The position numbers and the translations under genes are program-made. A stretch of 64,000 bases of DNA, from the NCBI GenBank assembly GCA_963682055.1, contig OY821746.1, positions 20,836,481 through 20,900,480 of the forward strand, given 5' to 3'. Position 1 is the stretch's first letter, and each line of letters opens with the position of its first letter. Of this stretch, positions 1-11,400 are shown piece by piece. This stretch comes from Primula veris (Eukaryota > Streptophyta > Magnoliopsida > Ericales > Primulaceae). The notes beneath the pieces were generated by a model. That model was not told where the DNA came from. It was given only the letters and a program-made list of their open reading frames with translations, and ran no database searches.

Positions 1-2472
1 CAGGTAACTTTATTCTTGCATATGGTCAGTCTATGTAGTAAATTTCATTTGTATTAGATTAAGTTTTGTTGTTTGGAGATAATTAAAGAAAAAATTTCCT
101 TGTTTGTATTTACAAAATAAAAATTCCATTAGTGATGATCCAAGATCAAAGAGCTTGACAGAACCACTTTTATCTGCTCAAAACACAGGTTTATTGACAA
201 GACCATGTGTATATTATACGATGAAACACCTTAAAGCCACATACAACTATTATTTTCGTCTTCTGATATTTTTCCTAGATTTGAATTTAGAGTACTTGAA
301 CTGTTTTGTCGTTGACTTTCTGCAATTTCTTGGGCTCGATAGTTAAGCTTTTTGCATAGTCTATGCATAGATTCCAGGCACAGGAAGTTGCTGCTGGAGG
401 ACTTGCTTGTAATACTAATGGAATGAAATTCAATGACATACAGATCTAAGAGAATTATATGCTTGTTTTCTTGGAATGCGAATCTTAAGGTTTGGTTTTG
501 AGGTTGTTTTGGGACAATTTGTTTAGTCAAAAGGGTCATGGCAATATCTCGAAAAGTACAATTACTTTTTATTTTTTCGGTTTACTGTTGTGATAAAAAC
601 TCATTGAATGCATTTCCTGTTGGTTCTTCAAAATGGCTTTTCTCATAATCCCTTCTTTTATACTAATCAATTTATCATCTTTGACAGGACTATGTAAAGC
701 GGCAAACTCGTTTTGTTTCTCGACAACCAGCTCACGTTATAATTTCATCTGTTGAAGCTACTGCGGAAGCAATGGGCCTCAAAGTCCATACCCGAAATTA
801 CAAGGTAAAAGTCTTGAGCTAATATTTCCCATGGGTAATGGCATGCATATAACAAAACCTTGTACCAAGATGACGTGTCGGCAGTATTTTGATAACATTG
901 TACTTATATGCTATCTTTCATGTGATAATGCTCAAGGTTAGTGATGCTTAAAAAAGGTTGTTTCAAAGAAGGCGTTTTAACTTTTAACTTGATATCAGAG
1001 TATGAAATGACCAAGTGGCTTTTTGTTAGGCAATGCAGAGCTGGATATTTTCTGTACTGGTTTTTGGTAGAATATTTTGTTTTTGTTTTGCTTTTGTGGA
1101 TTAATTCTATCTGCGATGGTGTTGTGTGCAGACGAGACTTGAAGGAATATCCGGAAATACGGCAGGACAATTATCTGTTGTATTGGAAGTAAGTATAAAA
1201 GTTCAAGTGTTTTTCATTAATTGACATGTAAATTTGTCATTGTAAAAAAAATACATATTCATTTTGATACTTTTTATTCAGGTATACGAGGTGGCTCCAT
1301 CACTCTTTATGGTAGATGTTCGTAAGGCTGCTGGGGACACTCTCGAGTACCACAAGGTAAAGTGTAGCTGTACATTTTTTTACTTATGAGTACCTCACAT
1401 GCTTTTCTTTTCGGTAATTATTTTACTAACCGAAGAAGAGTTGAAGACAGTATCTGGCGAAAATATTCCTTGCTGGTCTTCCATAGCTAGTACCCTAGTA
1501 CAATGAGGTTGTAATTACTACGAAGATCTCATTATTATAATCATATTTAGACATAAATGGATTTTTGTGCCTTGATTCAATAAATGGTTATATCTAAATA
1601 TTAAGAGGCGGCCCAGATGCAAGTGGTTCAATGGGTGGAAGCTTACCGGTTCTGCCTACAAATATGACACATATAGTCTCCATGGTTATTATCATTGGAT
1701 CGTATTGTGAGGTGGTGATTTTAATATATTTATTGGAAGCCGCTGGTAATTAAAAAGTACAACTTCTCAAACCATATAGTTCAGGGTGGAAGTTTTACTT
1801 GGACAACTAATCTCAATTGACATCCATACCAAAATAAAGTTTTGGTGAGATGCTTAAACTTTAAAATTTAAACGGTGGGCGTCTTCTTCAGAAAACTAAA
1901 AATAATTAGCCAAAAGTTTATTTGCTTTAACTTAGAACCTCTTTTGCCATTTGTATAGAGTACAACAACAATAAGACCCTTGACATGCCATCACCAATCG
2001 TTATTTTACCGAAAAGGATCTGCAACACCTACTGTTCGATCAACTTTTTAAATTATTTTCTGATCAGTTTATGAAAAAACATACACCCGATAATCATCTT
2101 ATCCTAGGAATGTTGTCACCATCTTGATTTTGATAAATCACACATGCATCAACCAGTAGTCTAAGTGCAAGTTTTGCCGATTAAAGAGGGTGTAATTGTT
2201 TAATCGGAGGTTTGTCCTTGCCACAAAGGTAATGTTCAGTGATGGTTTTTATGACTTGTGAGATTAATCTTGATAAACAGGTTTCATGGAATTTTCACGT
2301 GTTGGAATCTGCTTTTTTTTTTCCGTATCATTTATTGGAACACAATTTTTACTAATTTTCATCTGCCGCAATGCAGTTTTACAAAAACTTCTGTGCTGTA
2401 CTAGATCATATCATCTGGAAACCAAAAGATGGTGAATCAAATCCTGCTTTGCTTAGAACATTAACTTGCTGA
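1..2472 (+). CDS. CIPK24: CBL-interacting protein kinase, CIPK24/SOS2-like, C-terminal exons (5' partial)
   Basis: The window opens inside a gene. Positions 1-3 (CAG) look like the end of an exon followed by a GTAACT donor. Four further exons read in frame: 688-804, 1132-1188, 1282-1356 and 2377-2472, each bounded by AG and GT. They encode the regulatory C-terminus, including the stretches VKRQTRFVSR, HTRNYK, TRLEG, VYEVAPSLFMVDVRKAAG and TLEYHKFYKN, and end in TGA. This pattern matches the phosphatase-interaction (PPI) region of CIPK kinases. The YEVAPSLFMVDVRKAAG and EYHKFYK blocks recall CIPK24 (SOS2), the kinase that works with the calcium sensor CBL4 to activate the Na+/H+ antiporter SOS1. 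The kinase domain and NAF/FISL motif lie upstream of the window. Family assignment is firm; the CIPK24 rather than CIPK8 call is from remembered family sequence and less sure. Confidence 0.85.
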
Positions 2473-2567
2473 TCCGGTTTCACGGGTGCGAGGCAAATTA
2501 CCAAGAAAGAAATGAGCTATAAATATGTACCTATTTTGTATGCATGTATATTATGCACTGTAGCTGC

Positions 2568-2573
2568 AATAAA
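2568..2573 (+). terminator. Probable polyadenylation signal of the CIPK gene
   Basis: A canonical AATAAA lies 96 bases after the CIPK stop codon, followed by a T/G-rich stretch, which is a typical plant near-upstream element position. No transcript evidence is available. Confidence 0.5.
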
Positions 2574-2599
2574 GAAGTATGTTCGATCATTGTAGATTA

Positions 2600-3950
2600 T
2601 ATCATTATTGTGGAAGGCAAATCACCTTAGTTGTATCAGTTTTGTTATGCAATTGAACTTTGTGAACTTTTTAAGGATTTCTCTTTTTGTAGCAATGGCT
2701 GTCTGATGTGTTTGAAGTTTAGATGGAGTGGATTTAGTATTGCACATTTGTATTGAAGGGTCCAAATGTGGAGTGGAGAGTAAACCATTCAGCCACAATG
2801 GAGTTTTGATGAATATCAACTGCTTTCAAATAAGTTATTTTAATGACTAAAAATGTCACTGTTTTTTTCTTGATTAGTTGCCAAAGACCCGCGAAATTAG
2901 TGGCATTTTTACTTAGTCAATTGGGAAAGGCAGGCAAAATGAGTGGTTAGTTGAAGTTGAACCAATCCTTTCTGAAGAGTTTTGTTTTGATTGTTGTGTC
3001 CCTGTTGTAAGACCTTTCCTGCATTTTTTCCAAAATTCTCTAAACAGATAAATATATGATTATGCCAATTCGAATTAAATTGACCCATGCCTGGTTTTAG
3101 AGTGTGAATATACGAAAAGGAAAATTAATAGCAAATTTGTTAATAGGTCTCCAATTTTTTCAAATGCATTGCATCTCCAATTTATTCAAATGCATTGCAT
3201 CAAATTCTCCCTAGGGAATACATGCTTCCTATGTATTTCACGGTCAGTTTCCTTTCGTTGAAGATTCTCATTTTAACCCTTCACTGATTTTGTTCATTGA
3301 ATCTACTCTCATCAACGTCTTAATGACAATAACTAGTACTGGTATAAGATAAATAAAGTCATAAGAATAGATAAAAGGACGGAAAAGGATATACTTTATC
3401 TAAACTTTGCAGTACGTTTAATTTGGCTAAAATATGATATGCAGCTTCATTTTTTGCAGCTAATATGGGAATTGTTTCTTACTCTTCTCTTCATCAACAA
3501 TGAATTATGAGAGTGTTTCCAGATTTCAAATCCATGGCCCTGTGCCACTCGGAATAATTATATGTAAGATATATGTAAGACTTGTTTCGCTGGAAGTTTG
3601 AAGCAATAGAACCGTTTTTTTATGAAGACAAAAAGTACGGATTTTCACTAGTAGATTAAAACTTCTAGCTATACTAAGGCTAGAATACCGAAAACTCATC
3701 AAGTTTTAAATATGTGCAGCCAAACATGTTGCACTTGTAAAGAAAAAATAGAAAGTGATATATAAAAATGTAATCGAACAACCTCATAATCATTAATCAT
3801 AGCCGCTATGCAACTACTGCGAGTTTTTACTTGAACAGCATCCAAAGTAAAGTACCTTTTGTAATTTACACAATAATAAGGCATACATTGTAACCAAAAC
3901 TCTGAACGATAAAAATGGTAATCAGAATTCAGAATAGATAACTTTATGAG
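2600..3950. other. Intergenic DNA, no gene seen
   Basis: AT-rich sequence between the CIPK 3' end and the foldback-like element. The open frames are short and have no recognisable family. Nothing else stands out. Confidence 0.6.
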
Positions 3951-3958
3951 AAAATTAA

Positions 3959-4300
3959 GGATTGGTCCACGAAAACAAAAGTATTTAAGGATTGGTCCAG
4001 CTATAAAATTTATTTAAGGATTGGTCCATCATTTCTGAAACTAATTAAGGATTGATCCATTTCCACTAATTAACAAATAAAAATAAAAAAAATCCGAAAA
4101 AATAAAAAAATTCCAGAAAATAAAAATGCAAAAATGAAAAAATAAAAAAAATATGAAAAAAAAAAAATAAAAAAAAAAGAGGCAAAACCCCGAAAAAACA
4201 CGATTTTTTTTTAAAAATCTCAAAAAATCAAAAAAAAATCCCAAAAAATCAACAAAAATCTAAAATTAACAAAAATCCGAAAACGCAAAAAAAAAAACAG
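3959..4300. repeat. Left terminal inverted repeat of the foldback-like element
   Basis: About 340 bases. It starts with several GATTGGTCC motifs spaced about 30 bases apart and continues as an A-rich block that mirrors 7525-7832. The inner edge is approximate because the array begins without a clear break. Confidence 0.7.
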
Positions 4301-7300
4301 TTCAGACTGTTTTTAAAATAGTTCAGACTGTTTTTAAAATAGTTCAGTCTGTTTTTAAAATGACTTAAAAATAGTTCAGACTGTTGTTTTTAAAAAAAAA
4401 GTTCGGACTGTTTAAAAAAAAACAGTTCGGACTGTTTTTAAAAAAAAAACAGTTCGGACTGTTTTGAAAAAAAACAGTTCGGACTGTTTTGAAAAAAAAA
4501 ACAGTTCGGACTGTTTTGAAAAATAAAACAGTTCGGACTGTTTTGAAAAAAAAAACAGTTCGGACTGTTTTTAAAAAAAAAAAGTTCGCACTGTTTTGAA
4601 AAAAAAACAGTTCGCACTGTTTTAAAAAAAAAACAGTTCGCACTGTTTTAAAAAAAAAACAGTTCGGACTGTTTTAAAAAAAAAAGTTCGGACTGTTTTA
4701 AAAAAAAAAAAGTTCGGACTGTTTTTAAAAAAAAAAAAGTTCGGACTGTTTTTAAAAAAAACAGTCCGGACTGTTTTAAAAAATAACAGTCCGGACTGTT
4801 TTAACTGTTTTTAAAAAAAATAGTCCGGACTGTTTTAAAAAAAAAACAGTTCAGACTGTTTTTAAAATGACTTAAAAATAGTTCAGACTGTTTTTAAAAA
4901 AAAACAGTTCAGACTGTTTTTTTTTTAAAAAAAGTTCAGACTGTTTTTAAAAAAAACCAGTTCAGACTGTTTTAAAAAAAACAGTCCGGACTGTTTTAAC
5001 TGTTTTTAAAAAAAAGCAGTCCGGACTGTTTTTAAAAAAAACAGTCCGGACTGCTTTAAAAAAAAAACAGTGCGGACTGTTTTAAAAAAAACAGTGCGGA
5101 CTGTTTTAAAAAAAACAGTTCAGACTGTTTTTAAAATAGTTCGGACTGTTTTTAAAATGACTTAAAAATAGTTCAGACTGTTTTTAAAAAAAAACAGTTC
5201 AGACTGTTTTTTTAAAAAAAAAGTTCGGACTGTTTTTAAAAAAAAACAGTCCGGACTGTTTTGAAAAAAAAACAGTCCGGACTGTTTTGAAAAAAAAACA
5301 GTCCGGACTGTTTTGAAAAAAAAACAGTCCGGACTGTTTTGAAAAAAAAACAGTCCGGACTGTTTTAAAAAAAAACAGTCCGGACTGTTTTAAAAAAAAA
5401 ACAGTCCGGACTGTTTTTAAAAAAAAACAGTCCGGACTGTTTTAAAAAAAAAAAACAGTCCGGACTGTTTTTAAAAAAAAAACAGTCCGGACTGTTTTTA
5501 AAAAAAAACAGTGCGGACTGTTTAAAAAAAAACAGTCCGGACTGTTTTAAAAAAAACAGTGCGGTCCGGGCTGTTTTAAAAAAAAACAGTGCGGACTGTT
5601 TTAAAAAAAAAAAACAGTCCGGACTGTTTTGAAAAAAAAACAGTCCGGACTGTTTTGAAAAAAAAACAGTCCGGACTGTTTTGAAAAAAAAACAGTCCGG
5701 ACTGTTTTAAAAAAAAAACAGTCCGGACTGTTTTAAAAAAAAAAACAGTTCGGACTGTTTTAAAAAAAAACATTTCGGACTGTTTTAAAAAAAAAACAGT
5801 CCGGACTGTTTTAAAAAAAAAAAAAACAGTCCGGACTGTTTTAAAAAAAAAAACAGTCCGGACTGTTTTTAAAAAAAAACAGTGCGGACTGTTTTAAAAA
5901 AAACAGTGCGGACTGTTTTAAAAAAAACAGTCCGGACTGTTTTAAAAAAAACAGTGCGGTCCGGGCTGTTTTAAAAAAAAACAGTGCGGACTGTTTTTAA
6001 AAAAAAAAACAGTCCGGACTGTTTTAAAAAAAAACAGTCCGGACTGTTTTAAAAAATAACAGTCCGGACTGTTTTAACTGTTTTTAAAAAAAAACAGTCC
6101 GGACTGTTTTTAAAAAAAACAGTCCGGACTGCTTTAAAAAAAAACAGTGCGGACTGTTTTAAAAAAAACAGTCCGGACTTTTTAAAAAAAAAACAGTTCA
6201 GACTGTTTAAAAAAAACAGTTCAGACTGTTTTTAAAATAGTTCAGACTGTTTTTAAAATGACTTAAAAAAGTTCAGACTGTTTTTTAAAAAAAACAGTTC
6301 AGACTGTTTTTAAAAAAAAAACAGTTCAGACTGTTTTTTTAAAAAAAAGTTCAGACTGTTTTGAAAAAAAACAGTTCAGACTGTTTTTAAAAAAAAACAG
6401 TTCGGACTGTTTTTAAAAAAAAACAGTTCGGACTGTTTTAAAAAAAAACAGTTCGGACTGTTTTAAAAAAAAAACAGTCCGGACTGTTTTAAAAAAAAAA
6501 CAGTCCGGACTGTTTTAAAAAAAAAAAACAGTCCGGACTGTTTTTTTAAAAAAACAGTGCGGACTGTTTTAAAAAAAACAGTCCGGACTGTTTTAAAAAA
6601 AACAGTCCGGACTGTTTTAAAAAAAACAGTGCGGTCCGCACTGTTTTAAAAAAAAACAGTGCGGACTGTTTTTAAAAAAAAACAGTCCGGACTGTTTTAA
6701 AAAAAAACAGTTCGCACTGTTTTAAAAAAAAAAACAGTTCGCACTGTTTTAAAAAAAAACAGTCCGGACTGTTTTAAAAAATAACAGTCTGGACTGTTTT
6801 AACTGTTTTTAAAAAAAACAGTCCGGACTGTTTTTAAAAAAAACAGTCCGGACTGCTTTAAAAAAAAACAGTGCGGACTGTTTTAAAAAAAACAGTGCGG
6901 ACTGTTTTAAAAAAAAACAGTTCCGACTGTTTAAAAAAAACAGTTCAGACTGTTTTTAAAATAGTTCAGACTGTTTTTAAAATGACTTAAAAATAGTTCA
7001 GACTGTTTTTAAAAAAAACAGTTCAGACTGTTTTTTTTAAAAAAAAGTTCAGACTGTTTTGAAAAAAACAGTTCAGACTGTTTTGAAAAAAAAAAAGTTC
7101 GGACTGTTTTGAAAAAAAAACAGTTCGGACTGTTTTGAAAAAAAAACAGTTCGGACTGTTTTAAAAAAAAAACTGTCCGGACTGTTTTAAAAAAAAAAAA
7201 AAACAGACCGGACTGTTTTAAAAAAAACAGTGCGGTCCGGGCTGTTTTAAAAAAAAACAGTGCGGACTGTTTTAAAAAAAAACAGTCCGGACTGTTTAAA

Positions 7301-7530
7301 AAAAAACAGTCGGGACTGTTTTTAAAAAAAAAACAGTTCGGACTGTTTTTAAAAAAAAACATTTCAGACTGTTTTTAAAAAAAACAGTTGAGACTGTTTT
7401 TAAAATGACTTAAAAAAGTTTAGACTGTTTTTGGTTCAGACTGTTTTTGGTTCAGACTGTTTTTAAAATGACTTAAAATGGTTCAGACTGTTTTTAAAAT
7501 GATTTAAAATAGTTCAGACTGTTTTTTTTT
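4290..7530. repeat. Tandem array of short palindromes, unit about 24-27 bp
   Basis: Each unit is an A/T spacer plus a core of the form CAGTNNGNACTG. In the commonest form the 20-base string AAAACAGTCCGGACTGTTTT is a perfect palindrome. Other core forms are CAGTTCGGACTG, CAGTTCAGACTG, CAGTGCGGACTG and CAGTTCGCACTG, and they occur in runs. Unit spacing implies roughly 120 copies (estimated, not counted). Longer motifs recur at irregular intervals: TTTTAAAATGACTTAAAA near 4361, 4868, 5158, 6259, 6983 and 7407, and a CAGTGCGGTCCG variant near 5549, 5950, 6627 and 7228. This indicates higher-order duplication within the array. Confidence 0.85.
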
Positions 7531-7832
7531 TTGCGTTTTTGGATTTTTGTTGATTTTAGATTTTTGTTGATTTTATGAGATTTTTTTTTTATTTTTTGGG
7601 ATTTTAAAAAAAAAAAATCATATTTTTTCGGGGTTTTGCCTCTTTTAATTTTTTTTGCATTTTTTCATATTTTTTTTATTTTTGCATTTTTGTATTTTTA
7701 TTTTCTGGAATTTTTTGATTTTTTTTGATTTTTTACATTTTTATTGGTTAGTTAGGGAAAATGGACCAATCCTTAATTAGTTTCAATTTCATGGACCAAT
7801 CCTTAAATACTTTTGTTTTCATGGACCAATCC
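7525..7832. repeat. Right terminal inverted repeat of the foldback-like element
   Basis: T-rich block ending in repeated GGACCAATCC motifs, the reverse complement of the left end. It is slightly shorter than the left end, which carries one extra GATTGGTCC repeat. Confidence 0.7.
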
Positions 7833-7840
7833 AAAATTTA

Positions 7841-8418
7841 CCATTAACAAGAGTTGTCATGGCAAGCTAAAACACTTCCAACTGTCACTTAATAAGAGTT
7901 GCAAGATACAATTGCCAAGCACAAGGGAGACCTCTATCAATTATCAAATAGGACCTGCTGATCCTACTAAAAACCAGAACTCAGATACAAAAAACAACCA
8001 AAACACAAGGTTGTCATGGCAAGCTAAAACACTTAAAACTGCCACGCCCTAAGCTCTTAAAATTAGAGGAGTCCCTACACTTGACAACTCATATCAAAAC
8101 AACCACCACCTTTAACAACAATCCTAAAACAATAACCCGTAAAAGCTAAAAGTAAGAAAACAACCCTGTTTAAGGAACACCATAAACGACCACAACTTAG
8201 ACCGAGGCTTGCAAGTTGTATTCTTGGGGGGAACAAACAGGCTCGTAAAAACCTGAAAAAAGAAGGAAAATGATCCATCTAAAAGCAACTCCCCGGAAAA
8301 CAATCTAGCTAACCCGACCAACCAATGGCCAATTTTCTGATGTGCCGAAACTAGATGTTCATTTTCTTATCTGCTTATACTTGGGCCACTTCTGCTTTTA
8401 CTTTTCCCTCATTTTTTT
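7841..8418 (-). other. EBF 3' flank, probably including its 3' UTR
   Basis: No gene seen. A 24-base direct repeat (GTTGTCATGGCAAGCTAAAA plus four bases) occurs near 7854 and 8010. The part nearest 8418 is probably the 3' UTR of the minus-strand F-box gene. Confidence 0.4.
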
Positions 8419-11400
8419 CTAGAAGAGGATATCACATTTCCACAAGCTCTCCATAAGTAGCTCGACCACATTATTACTAATTCCCTTGCAGTTTTGCAAA
8501 TTTAACCCAAGCAAAGTTCTACCTAATTTTCCCAATAAAGGAATAACCTCGTTCGATACCTTTAAGCAACCATATAGAGAGAGGATTTGCAAATTCAGAT
8601 GTTCTCCACAAGACAAAGCAAAGATTCCTTGGTCAGAAATAGAACACCTGGATATATCGAGCTCATTTAATACAAGACAGTATTTTGCAATCGACACCAT
8701 GGTATCATCAGAAACCTTAGAACAACCATCAAGTGTTAACACCTCGAGGGTCAAACCATGTAGCCTAGCAATGGATTGAACTGTTTTATTCGTCAAATTG
8801 ACACAACCATTGAGATTCACCTTCACAAGTCTAGCCTCAGAGCTTTCGATGATCGAAACTAAGCCTTGATCAGTTATATTATAAAGGCCACTAAAATCTA
8901 TATTATTTAGCTTTGGGCACAGTTTCCCCACCATAGCCAAACTAGAGTCACCAAACTCGGGACATTTTCGAATAGACAAGGTCCGGAGAGATTCACAAGG
9001 AGATAATACCAAGGGAATATCTAGGGCTGAATCCTTAATTCCCAAACAATTAGTCAAACCAAGAGATTTTAACTTTGATTTGCAATTCAAAAGTGTACCC
9101 AAGATTCCGTTTTGGGTGACCCTATTACACTCTTCCAAATGTAAACACTTGAGAGACTTGGTAGCTTTTGAAAAAGCTACTAAGCCATTATCAGATAAAA
9201 AGCAACACTTACGTATGCATATTTGTTTCAAGTTGACACACCCTTTTCCAATAGCCTCGAGCCCAACGTCTGTCATTCCTCGACAAGAGGAGATCGATAA
9301 ATACGCTATTTTTTTTAATCCCGAGGCATTACCCAATACCAAAAAGCCCTTTCCACTTGTGCTCTGAAGGCCAGTAAGGGAAAGGCTGACAAGAGCTTTT
9401 CCGTAATGTCCAATTGCAGCAAGAGAAAAATCCGTAAGCCTCAAAGACTGTAGTTTAACCTTTGCTAAAACAGATGAAACCGATGAGAAGAGACTAGCTA
9501 TTCCTTGATCACCCACGAGTGGACAGTCTCTGATAGAGAGAGAATTAAGCTTTGGACAATGTCGTCCAATTGCTTGCAATCCTTCGTTTCCGATTTTCTT
9601 ACAAGATTCAATTGTTAAAGATGTTAAATTCAGACAGTTTTCGGCGATTTTGATCAAACCTTTGTTGGAAATCAAAGGGCATTGAGAAAGATCAAGTTTT
9701 TCCAACAAAGGGCACCCTTTTGCTATCTCCGCTATGCCCTCGTCCCCAATCAAAGGAACATTCCAAAGAGAAAGAACTTTTAAAGAAGGGCAACCATGAG
9801 AAATCGAAGAAAGACCATTATTAGTTACCCTACAAGATTTACTCCCCTTTACATAAAGTTTTCCAAGTCCACCTTGACTAGAAGTTCCAACAGCAATAGC
9901 GGCTAGTCTAATGTCTGTCGCCTTTTTTCCTTCTAATGACCTTGTAAGATATCCGTCTACTTCAACCTCCATATCAACATCAATAGATTTATCAATCTTG
10001 CTATCGATGTGTTTGTTTTTACAAATTTCGGAATTACGGATGCTGCTTAGAAGCATAAGCCAACGCTTAGATACGCAAGCGGAGGCACTTTTTGTTTGCC
10101 CTTCGGAAATGCGTCGAAGTATTTCGAAAAGGCATTCGTCGGGAAGAGTGTCGATGGATGGAGTATTCTCTTCCTTAAATGAGAGAGAGAGTGGGAAAAG
10201 GATACGAGCCCGTTTGGCAGGTGGGGTATAAAAGTCCATGCAGTAAACATGCTTAGGTAAACAAAATTTGTCATCGCCTGTAAAAAAACATAACCGTAAC
10301 GAACATCAGCTAAATACCTTCAAACCTTTCTGTATGATTATACTTGTTGAAAGAATGGAAAATTATTGCAAAAAAGTTCATTTAATAAAGTACAAATAAA
10401 TAAGGAATGGAACATATAAAACTTAAGGATTATATAGGAATAATTGGAAGTATATATTTGACCTATAGCTGAATTACGAAGAGAGACTAAGCTTGAATGC
10501 GGTTAGTGTTGCTGAAAATTTTCGGTTTTGAAACGACAACAGGGGCCAGAAACAATCTGACAGATTGGTTTCAGGAATAAACTCTTTGAGCCTCAATAAA
10601 ACCCCAATTAATCTGCAATTTTGTTGTTTAAGAACTTCAATAGCAATGGAAACTAATTAGGGTAAATTACAATCGTGGTCTGTGGTCCCATTGTTACAAA
10701 AAATCTCTTACATTCCCGAAAATTCAATGGCGCAAATTAAAAAATTCCACCTATATTTAAGAAAATTATCATGTCAATGGCCCCTAGTATATTCTCAAAT
10801 TAAAAGCCCAAAAGTGCTCAAAACAAGAGACTATGTTAACATAAAAGATTGAAAAATATACTGGCATCTAAACAAAATCAATAGCTATCCACAGGCGCGG
10901 AACAATATGTGAGTAGGGGTGGCATCGGTTCGGTATCGAACTTTTTGACTACATACCGATACCGTACCAAACTAGTTTGGTTTGAGAATTTTTATCCCAT
11001 TACCAAACCAAAAAATTTGGTATACCGAACTTTCGGTATACCAAACTATTCTGTCGGTTCGGTTTCGGTTTCGGTTTCATACAAAACTTTAGAGTTTACA
11101 AGTGATGGTAGAAAAATGGCGCAATTTGGGAAAAAAAACATAGTATAAAGTTTTAAAAATAGTAGATTAAAAATATATATTTATTTATATTATTGTTACC
11201 TTTCTTGTTTTTTTTGTATAAAAGAGTAAACACTTCAAGACATTTTTAATAAAATTTATAAATAAATAAAAATATTATAAATATTCACTAGAAAAAGTAA
11301 AATAAGTATATTATAACAACGTTAATAATTAAGTGTATATAAGTGTTTCATTTTATTTGTCTATATAGTATATTTTAATATTTCGGTTTGAATCGGTACC

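Larger units (their letters stand above)
3959..7832. mobile_element. Foldback-like element with long inverted ends and a palindromic tandem array
   Basis: The left end reads GGATTGGTCCACGAAAACAA and the right end is its near-exact reverse complement. The inverted similarity runs inward about 330 bases through matching A-rich (left) and T-rich (right) blocks, including GAGGCAAAACCCCGAAAAAA on the left and its complement on the right. The flanking octamers AAAATTAA (3951-3958) and AAAATTTA (7833-7840) match at 7 of 8 positions and may be a target-site duplication. The GATTGGTCC motif repeats at intervals inside both ends. The interior is almost wholly a short palindromic array. There is no transposase; the open frames inside are phenylalanine/lysine-rich by-products of the repeat. 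The structure resembles foldback or long-TIR Mutator-type non-autonomous elements; the superfamily is an inference. It lies between two convergent genes. Confidence 0.7.

Noticed and set aside
4365..7362. Minus-strand open frames rich in FFFKTVRTVFF in the palindromic array
   Set aside because: They are translations of the repeat unit; frames shift wherever A-run length changes, and there is no start context or domain.
4290..7530. Regular palindromic repeats resembling a CRISPR array
   Set aside because: The spacers are only A/T runs of variable length, not unique sequence, and the setting is a plant nuclear genome.
8486..10231. Plus-strand open frames across the EBF gene
   Set aside because: Antisense shadows of the EBF exon with no family similarity.
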